DNA of 64,000 nucleotides, from positions 30,705 to 94,704 of the forward strand of contig JACPVI010000037.1 of assembly GCA_016191815.1 (NCBI GenBank), read 5' to 3'. Position numbers and translations under genes: made by a program. The notes under the pieces were generated by a model that saw only the letters and a program-made list of their open reading frames with translations, did not search any database and was not told the DNA's origin. This document shows positions 15,870 through 24,796 of this stretch, in pieces. The DNA comes from Myxococcales bacterium (GTDB taxonomy: Bacteria > Myxococcota > Myxococcia > Myxococcales > Myxococcaceae). Numbering within the stretch: position 1 is the first letter of the stretch; every line of letters begins with the position of its first letter.

Positions 15870-17141
15870 TTGTCCCTCAACACCGAAGCATTCGGACTCA
15901 CCGACGTCGGCCGGAAGCGCCAGCACAACGAAGACGCGATGATGCTGGACGCCTCGCTCGGCCTGTTCATCGTGGCCGACGGGATGGGCGGGCACGCCGC
16001 CGGAGAGGTCGCCTCCGCCCGCGCCAGCGAGGTGGTCAAGCAGCACGTCTTGACCAACCGCAACATCCTCAAGGATCTGAGCAAGGACCCTAGCCAGGCC
16101 AACCGGGCGGCGGCGGCGGCGCTGGTCGAGGTGGCGGTTCAGCGCGCCTGCGCCGACATCTACCGGATGGCCACCTCCGACGCCACCAAGCGAGGCATGG
16201 GCACCACCTTCGTGTGCCTCGCGGTGGGCGGGTCCAAGGGAGTGATCGGGCACGTCGGCGACAGCCGGGTGTACCTGGTGCGCAACGCCCAGTGCCACAG
16301 GCTCACCGAGGACCACACCCTGGTCGCCGCCCAGCTCAAGGCCGGCACCATCACCAAGGAGCAGGCCGCCGCCTCGCAGTACAGAAACGTGATCACCCGG
16401 GCGGTGGGCATCCAGGAGTCGGTGCAGGTCGACACCCTGATCGTCGATCTCTTGCCCGGCGACACCTTCATCCTCTGCTCCGACGGGCTGCACGGCTACC
16501 TCTCGGACGAGGAGATCCTCCCGTTGGTGGAGTCCATCTCCAAGCGGGATCTGCCGAAGAAGTTCGTCTCCTTGGCCAACGAGCGCGGCGGGAAGGACAA
16601 CATCACCGCCCTGGTGGTGGCGATCCAGGGCGAGGCGGTCCCCTCCGAGGAGACCACCGAGGCCCAGTCCCGCATGGAGGCGTTGCGGAAGATCCCGCTC
16701 TTCCGCCACCTCACCTACAAGGAGCAGACCGCGGTCCTCTCCATCGCCACCACCCGCACCTTCCCGGGCGGGCGGGAGATCGTCACCGAGGGCCAGCCGG
16801 GCGAGGAGCTGTACGTGGTGATCCGGGGAAGGGTGGCGATCGAGAAGAACGGGGTGGAGATCGCCGAGCTGCGCGCCGGGGGCCACTTCGGCGAGATGGG
16901 GCTCATCGACAACGCGCCCCGCTCGGCCACGGTGCGCGCCGCCGAGCCCACCAGGGTGATGGTGGTGGCGCGCAACGACCTGATGAACCTGATGAAGCGC
17001 GAGTCGATCCTCGCGGTGAAGCTCCTCTGGAGCTTCGTGCAGGTCTTGTCGGACCGGCTGCGCGCGACCAACTCCGAGCTGTCGGAGGTTCGCCAGGAGC
17101 TGGCGGTGGTGCAGGCGATCCAGCCGTTCGCGGAGGAGTGA
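15870..17141 (+). CDS. PP2C Ser/Thr phosphatase fused to a cyclic-nucleotide-binding domain
   Basis: 423 residues from a TTG start at 15870, chosen because GAGG lies 8 nt upstream and the PP2C fold then begins normally. A TTG at 15837 is the alternative. PP2C motifs: NED (20-22), ADGMGGHAAGEVAS (36-49), GDSRVYL, LCSDGL and GGKDNIT, giving the metal-binding aspartates. From about residue 285 a cNMP-binding fold follows (REIVTEGQPGEELYVVIRG, then GHFGEMGLIDNAPRSATV). The C-terminus is a helical tail. It should dephosphorylate Ser/Thr kinase targets under control of a ligand such as cAMP or cGMP, or through the domain as a structural module. Immediately downstream of the FHA gene. Confidence 0.92.
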   Translation: MSLNTEAFGLTDVGRKRQHNEDAMMLDASLGLFIVADGMGGHAAGEVASARASEVVKQHVLTNRNILKDLSKDPSQANRAAAAALVEVAVQRACADIYRMATSDATKRGMGTTFVCLAVGGSKGVIGHVGDSRVYLVRNAQCHRLTEDHTLVAAQLKAGTITKEQAAASQYRNVITRAVGIQESVQVDTLIVDLLPGDTFILCSDGLHGYLSDEEILPLVESISKRDLPKKFVSLANERGGKDNITALVVAIQGEAVPSEETTEAQSRMEALRKIPLFRHLTYKEQTAVLSIATTRTFPGGREIVTEGQPGEELYVVIRGRVAIEKNGVEIAELRAGGHFGEMGLIDNAPRSATVRAAEPTRVMVVARNDLMNLMKRESILAVKLLWSFVQVLSDRLRATNSELSEVRQELAVVQAIQPFAEE

Positions 17142-17149
17142 GCGGCCGA

Positions 17150-18484
17150 ATGGCCCGCGCGGCGGATGCGAGGCTTCTCGCGGCGCTCCTCTTGGCGCTC
17201 GCCTCGTCCCCCTCGCGCGCCAACACCTTCGAGATCTTCGGCTTCGGCCCGCGCGGCGAGTCGATGGCCAGCGCGCTCACCGCCGAGGCCGACGACTACA
17301 CCGCGGTCTTCTACAATCCGGCGATGCTGGTCCTGAGGAAGGACCTGAACTTCGGCTTCTCCTTCTCCTGGCACCACCTCGCGGCGGAGGTGGTGGAGAC
17401 CGACCGCTCGAAGCAGTTCGCGGACCACACCTGCGACTACTGCCATCCGGCCGACGCGGTGGGCTACACCACCGGGCTGCTCTTCCCGCTGGCGGGGAAG
17501 GTGAAGAACCGGCTCGCGCTGGGCTTCGGCGCCCACGTGCCCTCCGGTCGGTTCCTGCGCGCGCTGGCCTCCGACCCCAACCGCCCCGCCTGGTACCTCT
17601 TCAACAGCAGCCCGGAGCGCTTCGTCTTGTACGCCGGAGCGGGGCTGAGGCTGGCGGAGAACCTGACCGCGGGCGTGGGTGTCCACGCCTTGGCGGACCT
17701 GGTGGGGCAGGGGGCAAAGGTGGAGGTGGACCTCTTCTCCAAGCGGGTGAAGCTCAGGGAGATCGACGCCCACCTCTCCAACCGGGCGGGCCCTTTGGCC
17801 GGGCTCTTCTGGGCGCCGATCCCTTCGCTTCGGTTCGGGGCGACCTTTCGCTGGGAGCTGGCGCTCTACTACCGGATCCCGGCGACGGTGGATCTCGAGG
17901 GCATCGGCACGCTCGAGCTGACGGTGGACGGAGTGACGCACTTCAGCCCGCACACCCTGGCGGCCGGCATGGCGTGGGATGTGACGCCGGACCTGACCTT
18001 CAGCTTGGACGGCCAGTGGATGAACTGGGCCGCGGCGCCATCGCCCTATCTCAACCTCACCATCGACCTCTCCGGGAATACGCTCCAGGCGATCGGGTTG
18101 GACAAGGCGTTGGACATCACCTCGCCGACGACGCCGCCCGGCTTCTCCAACACGCTCGGAGGCAGGCTCGGGATGGAGTACCGGATCGGCGAGCGGTTCG
18201 CCGCGCGGGGAGGTGTCTTCTACCGGCCGACTCCGGTGCCCAGGCAGGACGCGCCGGAGACCAACGTGCTCGACGCCTCGGCGGTCGGGCTCACCGCGGG
18301 GATGGGGTTCAGCTTCGACGACCCGCTGGAGGTGTTCGCGCACCCGGTGAAGATTGACCTGGCGGGCCAGCACACTTTCCTTCTTCCCCGCGAGGCGAAG
18401 AAGGAGCCCACCGACCCGGTCCCGCCCTACCGCTACTCGGCCCGCGTCTACGGCCTCACCGCCGCGATCCGGTATGACTTCTAG
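17150..18484 (+). CDS. OmpP1/FadL-like outer membrane transport protein
   Basis: 444 residues with a cleavable signal (LLLALASSPSRANTFE). The mature start 'FEIFGFGPRGESMASALTAEADDYTAVFYNPA' region (residues about 26-58) is the characteristic FadL/OmpP1 hatch pattern, with the NPA motif. The body alternates beta strands and ends in an aromatic residue (AAIRYDF), as outer-membrane barrels do. It probably imports hydrophobic compounds such as fatty acids. A C-x2-C-H pair at about residue 90 (CDYCHPAD) matches a CxxCH motif but is probably an extracellular disulphide. The GGAGGAG that serves as its ribosome-binding site spans the end of the phosphatase gene, and its 3' end overlaps the next gene by 11 bp. 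Confidence 0.85.
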   Translation: MARAADARLLAALLLALASSPSRANTFEIFGFGPRGESMASALTAEADDYTAVFYNPAMLVLRKDLNFGFSFSWHHLAAEVVETDRSKQFADHTCDYCHPADAVGYTTGLLFPLAGKVKNRLALGFGAHVPSGRFLRALASDPNRPAWYLFNSSPERFVLYAGAGLRLAENLTAGVGVHALADLVGQGAKVEVDLFSKRVKLREIDAHLSNRAGPLAGLFWAPIPSLRFGATFRWELALYYRIPATVDLEGIGTLELTVDGVTHFSPHTLAAGMAWDVTPDLTFSLDGQWMNWAAAPSPYLNLTIDLSGNTLQAIGLDKALDITSPTTPPGFSNTLGGRLGMEYRIGERFAARGGVFYRPTPVPRQDAPETNVLDASAVGLTAGMGFSFDDPLEVFAHPVKIDLAGQHTFLLPREAKKEPTDPVPPYRYSARVYGLTAAIRYDF

Positions 18485-21470
18485 GGCGCGCAGCTGGCTC
18501 ATCCTCGCCGCGGGCGCCTCGCTGCTCGTGGCCGGGGCCGCGATCTTGTGGCCCAGCCCGCCGCCGATGGTCTCCTTGGAGCCCGCGCCCGGGCAGGTCC
18601 CTCCCGCCGCCGAGCTGCCGGACTTCCAGCGGGTGGAGGTCGCCGCCGGCGAACAAAAGGGCCTCACCCTCACCGGAACGGTATTCGATCCGCTCGGCCG
18701 CCCCGTGTCCGGCGCCGACGTCTTCCTCGCCTCCAGCGCCCAGCAAAGCCTCACCACCGTGCGCTGCGGCGAGTGCGGCGAGCTTTTGCTCTCCTGCATC
18801 GCGCCCGAGAGCGCCCTCACCGTGGCCGAGCTGTTGCGCAGGGGGCGCGGGCTGCTTGCGCCCGCGGCCTCCACGCGCTCCGATGAGCAGGGACGCTTTC
18901 GCTTCGAGCGGCTGGCCGGCGTCTCCTTCACCGTCTGGGCGCGTTCCAGCGGCCTGGGCGAGGCGGTGCGGGAGCGCGCTGCCCCCGGCGAGCCGGTGGA
19001 GCTTTTCCTTCCTCCGCTTCGGACCATCGCAGGCCGGCTCGAGGACGAGCGCGGCCGGCCGGTGGGCCAGGGGGCGGTGCGGGCCGTCTCCCGGCGGCTG
19101 GCCTCGCTGCACGAGGCCACCTCAGACGCCCGGGGCTACTTCGAGATCCGTGGGCTCGGCGAGGGCCCCTTCTTCGTGCTCGCCGAGGCCGAGGGCTATC
19201 TGCCCTCCGTCGCCTGGGAGGTCGAAGCCGGCCCGAAGCCGGTTCACCTCACCCTCGCCCCGGCCAGGAGCCTCGAGGTGGAGGTGCGCTCCGCGGGCAG
19301 CCCCGTCGACGCCCGGGTGCGTCTGTCCGGAAGCCACCTCTCTCGCGAGGCGATCGCCCAGGGGGGCCTGGCCCGCTTCGGCGGCCTCTATCCGGACCAG
19401 CTGGTGGTCTCCGCCACCTTCAAGGAGCTTTCCGCCACGCCGCGGGTGGTGACCTTGGACCAGCCGCTCACCCGGGTCTCGCTCGAGCTTTCCGCCGGAG
19501 GAGTCCTCCACGTCAGCGTGGTCGACGAAGGCGGCGAGCCGGTGCCCGATCCGGAGCTGGCGCTCGCCACCCACGAGGGCGAAGTGGTGCAGAAGCGCAA
19601 GGGGCGCCAAGGAGAGGTGCAGAGCTTCGGGCCGCTCGGCGAGGGCGACTACCTCTTGCGGGGAAGCGCGAACGGCTTCAAGCCCTCGGAGCTGCCGGTG
19701 TCCCTCCGCGCCGGCTCGCAGAGCGTCGAGCTGACGTTGGAGCGCGGCACGGTCATCTCCGGCCGCGTGCTCGACGAGTACGGCCGGCCTGCGCCGGGCA
19801 TCTCCATCCTGGTGACGCCCACCGGGGACAGCGTGCTCGCCGACGGGGAGGGGCGCTTCACCGCGCAGGTGCCCTCGCCCGGCCTCTACCAGCTCCACGC
19901 CCACCACTCCGACTGGGGAGGAGGCCTGCTGCAGGTCACCGCTCCGGCGAGGGGCGTGGAGCTGCACCTCGAGCCGCGCGCGGGCGCCCACGTCACCGTC
20001 CTCGCGGAGGGCCGCCGCGTCGAGGGCGCCCACGTGGTGCTGTTCATCGAGCGCGAGGGCTCCTTCCGCAGCGACCGGCCCTCCGGCTCGGACGGGGTGG
20101 TGCTGATGCGCGGAATGCCGGCCGGGACCTACTGGCTGGTGGCGTCCCACGCCGAGTACCTCCCCTCAGAGCGGCAGAAGCTCTCCATCGGAGAGGGTCA
20201 GCTCGTCCGGGTGACCGCGGAGCTGAGGGCCGGCGCCTCTGTCTTTGGCGAGGTGGTCGACACGCACGGCGCCCCGGTGCCCACCGTGGCGCTGTCGGTC
20301 GTCCCGCGCGGCGCCGAGCCCACCGTGAGCGATGGGGTGGGCCGGTTCGAGATCCGCGCGCTCCGCCCCGGGCTCACCTACCGGGTCGAGGCGAGGCACC
20401 CCAGGTTCGAGCAACAGGATCGCGTGCTCGCCCAGGCCGGAGGTCCCCCGGCCCGGGTGGTGCTCAAGCGGAGGGATCTCTTCCGCGGCCGGGTGCTGAG
20501 CGAAGACGGGACGCCCCTCAAGCGGTTCCGGGTGGATGACCACGCGGTGGACAGCGCCGATGGGCGCTTCGAGCTGCCGCTCTCCTCCATCGAGGACCGG
20601 GTCATCTTCGTGGTCCAGGCGCCCGGCCACGAGCCGCTGATGGTAGACCAGCCGGCGACGCCCGACCTGGGAAACCTCTACCTCAAGCGCGCGCCCGAGT
20701 TGACCGGGGTGGTCCGCGAGTCCTCGGGGATTCCGGTGACCGACGCCGTGGTGAGCTGCGACGTCTGCGAGGAGTCGGTCCTCTCCGGCGCCGACGGCCG
20801 CTTCCGCCTCTCCCGGCCCCCGTACGTCGCCGCCTTCCTCGTCCTCGCGCGCAAGGGGAGGCTCTTCGGCAGCCGCCAGGTTTCGGCCGGCACCGGCGGG
20901 CCGATCGAGCTGCGCTTGGTTCCCGCGGTGCGGCTCAGCGGAGCCGCCTACCTGCCGGAGGGGCGGCCGGCCGCGGGAGTGGAGATCGAGGGCGTCAACC
21001 TGGAGCGCTCCGAGCCGGTCTCCGCGGTGACGTCGCAAGAGGGCCGCTACTCGATGGAGGTCGCCGAGGGCAACTACCGCTTCACCCTCGGAGCTGGGCC
21101 TGCCGGACAGCTCCCGCGCCACGGGGAGGCGACTGCGGTGGTGGCCGAGGTGCGCGGCGCGGAGGCGGTGCTCAACCTGGGGCCCGCGCCGGGAACTGCA
21201 TCGCTCGCGGTCCGGCTGAGGCCGATGCCCGGCTACGCGCTATGGGCGGTGCGGGGCGAGCTGGCGCAGGTGGGGAATCCTCCGATCGAGCTGTTCCGCG
21301 CGCCGTTCGCGCTGCTCCGCTACCAGCCCCCCGCTCTGGTGACGCTCCAGGGGCTCACCCCGGGGCGCTACAGCCTGGTCTATTCGGCGTTCCACACCGA
21401 GACGCCTTCTGGACCGCTGGTGCTCTTGGTGGACGTTCCCGCCCAGGGCGAGATCGTCCTCGCGAAGTGA
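18474..21470 (+). CDS. Large exported protein of carboxypeptidase-regulatory-like repeats
   Basis: 998 residues, one N-terminal membrane helix (LILAAGASLLVAGAAILW), then a series of about 80-residue beta-sandwich repeats of the carboxypeptidase regulatory (Cna-B/transthyretin-like) type. Repeat hallmarks recur, such as GTVFDPLGRPVSGADV, GRVLDEYGRPAPGISI and GEVVDTHGAPVPTVAL, each followed by DGxGRF and an aromatic strand. Two short CxxC pairs occur (RCGECG and SCDVCE). It is likely periplasmic or surface-exposed and structural or adhesive; there is no visible enzyme domain. It overlaps the OmpP1-like gene by 11 bp, so the two are coupled. Confidence 0.8.
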   Translation: MTSRARSWLILAAGASLLVAGAAILWPSPPPMVSLEPAPGQVPPAAELPDFQRVEVAAGEQKGLTLTGTVFDPLGRPVSGADVFLASSAQQSLTTVRCGECGELLLSCIAPESALTVAELLRRGRGLLAPAASTRSDEQGRFRFERLAGVSFTVWARSSGLGEAVRERAAPGEPVELFLPPLRTIAGRLEDERGRPVGQGAVRAVSRRLASLHEATSDARGYFEIRGLGEGPFFVLAEAEGYLPSVAWEVEAGPKPVHLTLAPARSLEVEVRSAGSPVDARVRLSGSHLSREAIAQGGLARFGGLYPDQLVVSATFKELSATPRVVTLDQPLTRVSLELSAGGVLHVSVVDEGGEPVPDPELALATHEGEVVQKRKGRQGEVQSFGPLGEGDYLLRGSANGFKPSELPVSLRAGSQSVELTLERGTVISGRVLDEYGRPAPGISILVTPTGDSVLADGEGRFTAQVPSPGLYQLHAHHSDWGGGLLQVTAPARGVELHLEPRAGAHVTVLAEGRRVEGAHVVLFIEREGSFRSDRPSGSDGVVLMRGMPAGTYWLVASHAEYLPSERQKLSIGEGQLVRVTAELRAGASVFGEVVDTHGAPVPTVALSVVPRGAEPTVSDGVGRFEIRALRPGLTYRVEARHPRFEQQDRVLAQAGGPPARVVLKRRDLFRGRVLSEDGTPLKRFRVDDHAVDSADGRFELPLSSIEDRVIFVVQAPGHEPLMVDQPATPDLGNLYLKRAPELTGVVRESSGIPVTDAVVSCDVCEESVLSGADGRFRLSRPPYVAAFLVLARKGRLFGSRQVSAGTGGPIELRLVPAVRLSGAAYLPEGRPAAGVEIEGVNLERSEPVSAVTSQEGRYSMEVAEGNYRFTLGAGPAGQLPRHGEATAVVAEVRGAEAVLNLGPAPGTASLAVRLRPMPGYALWAVRGELAQVGNPPIELFRAPFALLRYQPPALVTLQGLTPGRYSLVYSAFHTETPSGPLVLLVDVPAQGEIVLAK

Positions 21471-21516
21471 GTGGGTCCGGCTTGCCGAAGTGGAGCTTCG
21501 GGTACAGCATGCCGGC

Positions 21517-22749
21517 ATGGATCGCGGTTGGCTGAGAGGTCGGCGGGTTGCCCTCGGAGTGGGTGGCGGAATTGCAGCCTACAAGTCCTGCGAGCTGGTC
21601 CGGGAGCTGGGCCGGGCGGGCGCGGCGGTGCGGGTGGCGATGACCGAGGCCGCCCGGCAGTTCGTCACCCCGCTCACCTTCCAGAGCCTCTCCGGTCACC
21701 CGGTGCTCACCAACTACTTCGAGGCCGGCCAGGAGGCGAGCTACGGGCACCTGGACCTGGCGCGATGGGCCGAGGCGTATCTTTTGGCTCCGGCCACGGC
21801 GGATCTGATCGCCAGGATCCGCGCCGGCACGGCCAACGACGCGGTGACCACCTCGCTGCTCGCGTTCCGCGGCCCGGTGCTGCTCGCGCCGGCGATGAAC
21901 ACCGCGATGTGGGAGAACCCCATCACCCAGGCGAACCTGGCGGCGCTGCTCGCCGACCGGAGGTACCGGTGCGTCGGGCCGGGAACCGGTCCGCTCGCCG
22001 ATGGAGAGGTGGGTCCGGGGCGGCTGGCCGAGGTGGAGGAGATCGTCGTCGCCGCCGCGGGGCTCGGGGCAGGGGGAGAGCTCTTCGGGAAGAGGGTGCT
22101 GATCACCGCAGGGCCCACCCGGGAGGCGATCGATCCGGTGCGGTTCATCTCCAACCCGTCAAGCGGGAAGATGGGCCTGGCGCTCGCGGAGGTGGCGAGG
22201 GCCCGCGGCGCAGAGGTGACGGTGGTGCTGGGGCCGATCGGCGCCGCGCCTCCGGCCGGGCTCGAGGTGGTGGAGGTCACCACCGCCGAGGAGATGGCGC
22301 GCGAGGTGCTGGCACGGATCGACGGCGCCGACGTGCTGATCGCCGCCGCCGCGGTGGGCGATTGGCGCCCGGAGTCGGTGTCGCCGCGCAAGCTCAAGAA
22401 GTCGGAGGCCCCGCCCAAGCTGGTGCTGGTGCGCACGCCGGACGGCCTCGCCGAGGCATCCCGCAAGGTGAAGGGACGCGCCCGCCGGCCGGTGCTGATC
22501 GGCTTCGCGGCGGAGACCGAGCGGGTGATGGAGAACGCGCAGCAGAAGCTCCTCGCCAAGGAGCTCGACGCGATCGTCGCCAACGAGGTGGGTGCCGCCG
22601 GGGCGGGGTTCGGCGCGGACGCCAACCGGGTGACGATCCTCTCGCGCGCCGGCGAGCGGCGGGACCTCGCGGGGAGCAAGCGCGAGGTGGCGGAGGCCAT
22701 CTGGAGCTTCGTGGTAGAGAAGCTGCTCCCGGTGCGCGAGCCGGCCTGA
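21517..22749 (+). CDS. coaBC: Bifunctional phosphopantothenoylcysteine decarboxylase/synthetase
   Basis: 410 residues from the ATG at 21517 (a GTG at 21490 is possible). The N-terminal CoaC flavoprotein half has GVGGGIAAYKSCELVREL, the catalytic His78 in SYGHLDLARWA, and PAMNTAMW. The C-terminal CoaB half has VLITAGPTREAIDPVRFISN, SSGKMG, the nucleotide-site AAAAVGDW and the lysine-rich KLKK. It carries out two consecutive steps of coenzyme A synthesis: joining cysteine to 4'-phosphopantothenate using CTP, and decarboxylating the product. Length and domain order are normal. It stands alone between the repeat protein and a tiny downstream ORF. Confidence 0.95.
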   Translation: MDRGWLRGRRVALGVGGGIAAYKSCELVRELGRAGAAVRVAMTEAARQFVTPLTFQSLSGHPVLTNYFEAGQEASYGHLDLARWAEAYLLAPATADLIARIRAGTANDAVTTSLLAFRGPVLLAPAMNTAMWENPITQANLAALLADRRYRCVGPGTGPLADGEVGPGRLAEVEEIVVAAAGLGAGGELFGKRVLITAGPTREAIDPVRFISNPSSGKMGLALAEVARARGAEVTVVLGPIGAAPPAGLEVVEVTTAEEMAREVLARIDGADVLIAAAAVGDWRPESVSPRKLKKSEAPPKLVLVRTPDGLAEASRKVKGRARRPVLIGFAAETERVMENAQQKLLAKELDAIVANEVGAAGAGFGADANRVTILSRAGERRDLAGSKREVAEAIWSFVVEKLLPVREPA

Positions 22750-22769
22750 GGGCGGCGTTCGCCACCTCG

Positions 22770-22892
22770 TTGCCGGTTTGGGCCACCGTGGCGATCGTCG
22801 CCACCGGAGTGAGTCTGGGGGTCGAGGCGGCCATCTCCTGGTGCCCGCTCAAGGCGACGCTCGGCCTGGGCAAGCGCTACCACAGCTCGTGA
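22770..22892 (+). CDS. Putative 40-residue membrane protein
   Basis: A short ORF just after coaBC, TTG start at 22770. The frame is open further upstream, and a start near 22746 overlapping the coaBC stop is possible. Nearly every codon ends in G or C, as in neighbouring genes, which argues for translation. The peptide is one hydrophobic helix (WATVAIVATGVSLGVEAAI) followed by a short basic tail (LGKRYHSS). The ribosome-binding site is weak. No family known. It ends 2 bp before the convergent phospholipase gene. Confidence 0.4.
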   Translation: MPVWATVAIVATGVSLGVEAAISWCPLKATLGLGKRYHSS

Positions 22893-22894
22893 GC

Positions 22895-23839
22895 TCAGCG
22901 CAGCGCTGAGCGGGTCCTCGCCGCCTCCGGCACCTCCGGCAGCTCCAGCCGCCCGAGGATGGCCCGCCGGAACGCGGGGCGCGCCGACCGCACCACCTCG
23001 TCGGCCTGCTTCTCGGTGAGGTCCTTGCGATCGCGGAGCCGCGAGCGGAGCTGGCGTGCGAGCTGGAGGTTCCTCGCTCCGGTGGGATCCGCCTGCACGC
23101 ACTCGGCCTCCGGGCCGCGGCGGATCGCCTCCACCAGGTGCGCCACCGCGAGCTTCTGGCACTCGCGGATCTCCTCCGCGTGCAGCGAGAGATCGCGCTC
23201 CCCGGCCACCACCCCGCTCACCCGCTGCCAATTCTCCAGGCACGCCGCCCGCAAGTAGCTCCCGAACAGGCGCCGCGAGATGGAGAAGGGGAGGACCTGG
23301 CTCTCGGAGAGCACCTCCTGGAGGTGGAGATCATGGGCGCGGTACTCGGCCTTGGTCACCTCCCGGGCCAGCTTCCAGAGGTCGGCGGACTGCCGCTGGT
23401 CGAAGCGCAGCTCCCAGTAGGCGTGTCCCGAGCCGCGGCGGCGGAAGGCCTGCACCGTCTTGTAGGGGACGTAGTAGTTGTGCGCCACCGTGTCGCAGGC
23501 GAGATGGCCGAGGAAGCCGAGCGAGAACGCCTTCTGCGCGTCGTTCCGTGCCCGCTCCAGCACCCGGAAGCCGATCAGCCAGTTGTGGCAGTGCACCGCG
23601 TACTTGGCGAGGTTCTTCCCCACCACGATGTCCGCCGCCACCGAGCCGTAGAGGAACTCCCCCGAGTGGTTGACCAGGAGCGACCGCGTCCCCGCGGTGA
23701 ACAGCGAAAGGGAGTCCAGCGCCGCGGAGGAGAATTGCAGGTGAGCCAGCGGGCCAAAGGCGAAGGCGTCGGCCGGCCACAGGAGCGCCGCCAGGCCGGC
23801 GAGGGCTGCGAGGGAAAAGAGGGACGCCGGACTCTTCAT
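22895..23839 (-). CDS. Exported zinc-dependent phospholipase C-family protein
   Basis: 314 residues from the ATG at 23839. A signal peptide (LAALAGLAALLWPADAFAF) precedes FGPLAHLQFSSAAL, the start of the zinc-dependent phospholipase C fold. Candidate metal ligands are His in 'GPLAH', Asp in SVAADIVVGK, His in AVHCHNW, and the conserved GFLGHLACDTVAHNYY cluster with two His and one Asp. These enzymes bind zinc and cut phospholipid head groups, but many bacterial members have no proven activity. The C-terminal 150 residues are helical and basic. GC-rich, single gene, convergent with the small ORF. Confidence 0.75.
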   Translation of the reverse strand: MKSPASLFSLAALAGLAALLWPADAFAFGPLAHLQFSSAALDSLSLFTAGTRSLLVNHSGEFLYGSVAADIVVGKNLAKYAVHCHNWLIGFRVLERARNDAQKAFSLGFLGHLACDTVAHNYYVPYKTVQAFRRRGSGHAYWELRFDQRQSADLWKLAREVTKAEYRAHDLHLQEVLSESQVLPFSISRRLFGSYLRAACLENWQRVSGVVAGERDLSLHAEEIRECQKLAVAHLVEAIRRGPEAECVQADPTGARNLQLARQLRSRLRDRKDLTEKQADEVVRSARPAFRRAILGRLELPEVPEAARTRSALR

Positions 23840-23908
23840 TGAACCCCGCCCCAAAGAGCGTCTAAAAGGCTAGCGGCTCAGCGAACCCGCGGTAAAGCCG
23901 CACGGGCA

Positions 23909-24796
23909 ATGTCGACTCCCACCGAACCCCACACGCCCGCCTCGGAGCTCGCCTCGATCGCCGCGGAGCTTCGCCGGCACCTCGCGTGGCAGGAGTCCAG
24001 CGGGCAGCGGCAAATCCTCGCGGACGCGGCCAGCCTCCCTCGGGCCGGGACTCCCAGAGCGGAGCGCAAGGCGCAACCTCCTCATCCCGCGTCCAGCGCG
24101 AGGCCCCCTGCGAGCAGGGTCGCTCCGCGCGCCGCACCGTCAGATCCGGCCCCGCTGTTCTCCCCCGGCCAGGCGAGCCTGGGGCTGATCCCGCAGGAGC
24201 CTCCCGCGGAGGCGCCGCGGCAGACGCTGGACGAGGTGCGGCGAGAGCTGGGCGACTGCTCCCGCTGCAAGCTCGGGCCCGGCCGGACCAACCTGGTCTT
24301 CGGGGTGGGAAACCCGAAGGCCCCGCTGGTCTTCGTGGGCGAAGGGCCGGGCGCCGACGAGGACGCCCAGGGAATTCCCTTCGTGGGGAAGGCCGGCCAG
24401 CTCCTCACCAAGATGATCGAGGCGATGGGCTTCCGTCGCGACGACGTCTACATCTGCAACGTGGTGAAGTGCCGACCCCCCGGGAACCGGAATCCCGAGC
24501 CCGACGAGATCGAAGCCTGCGAGCCCTTCCTCAAGGCCCAGCTCCGGGCGATTCGCCCAAAGGCCATCGTGGCACTTGGAAAGTTCGCGGCGCAGACGCT
24601 CCTTCGCGATCCCACACCCATCACCCGCTTGCGTGGGGTGTGGCGGACCTACGACGGCACTCCGCTGATGCCCACCTTCCATCCGGCGTACCTCCTTCGC
24701 CAGCCGGGAGAGAAGCGGGTCGCCTGGGCGGACCTTCAAGAAGTGATGCGCTTCTTCGGGCTTGCGCCAAAGGGCGCCAAGGGTCCGGGGCGATGA
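23909..24796 (+). CDS. Family-4 uracil-DNA glycosylase (Fe-S)
   Basis: 295 residues. The first 100 residues are a variable Pro/Ala-rich extension. The catalytic domain starts near residue 105: Cys117 and Cys120 (DCSRCKLG), VGEGPGADEDAQGIPFVG with the catalytic motif, then Cys188 (VVKCRPPGNRNPEPDE) and Cys204, which together would hold a 4Fe-4S cluster. MPTFHPAYLLR supplies the conserved His. It removes uracil from DNA in base-excision repair. Its TGA overlaps the esterase ATG (ATGA). The N-terminal extension occurs in many high-GC homologues and may bind partners. Confidence 0.93.
   Translation: MSTPTEPHTPASELASIAAELRRHLAWQESSGQRQILADAASLPRAGTPRAERKAQPPHPASSARPPASRVAPRAAPSDPAPLFSPGQASLGLIPQEPPAEAPRQTLDEVRRELGDCSRCKLGPGRTNLVFGVGNPKAPLVFVGEGPGADEDAQGIPFVGKAGQLLTKMIEAMGFRRDDVYICNVVKCRPPGNRNPEPDEIEACEPFLKAQLRAIRPKAIVALGKFAAQTLLRDPTPITRLRGVWRTYDGTPLMPTFHPAYLLRQPGEKRVAWADLQEVMRFFGLAPKGAKGPGR

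Noticed and set aside
17400..17460. CxxCH motif in the OmpP1-like protein as a haem site
   Set aside because: A single motif in an outer-membrane barrel loop; a disulphide or chance match is more likely.
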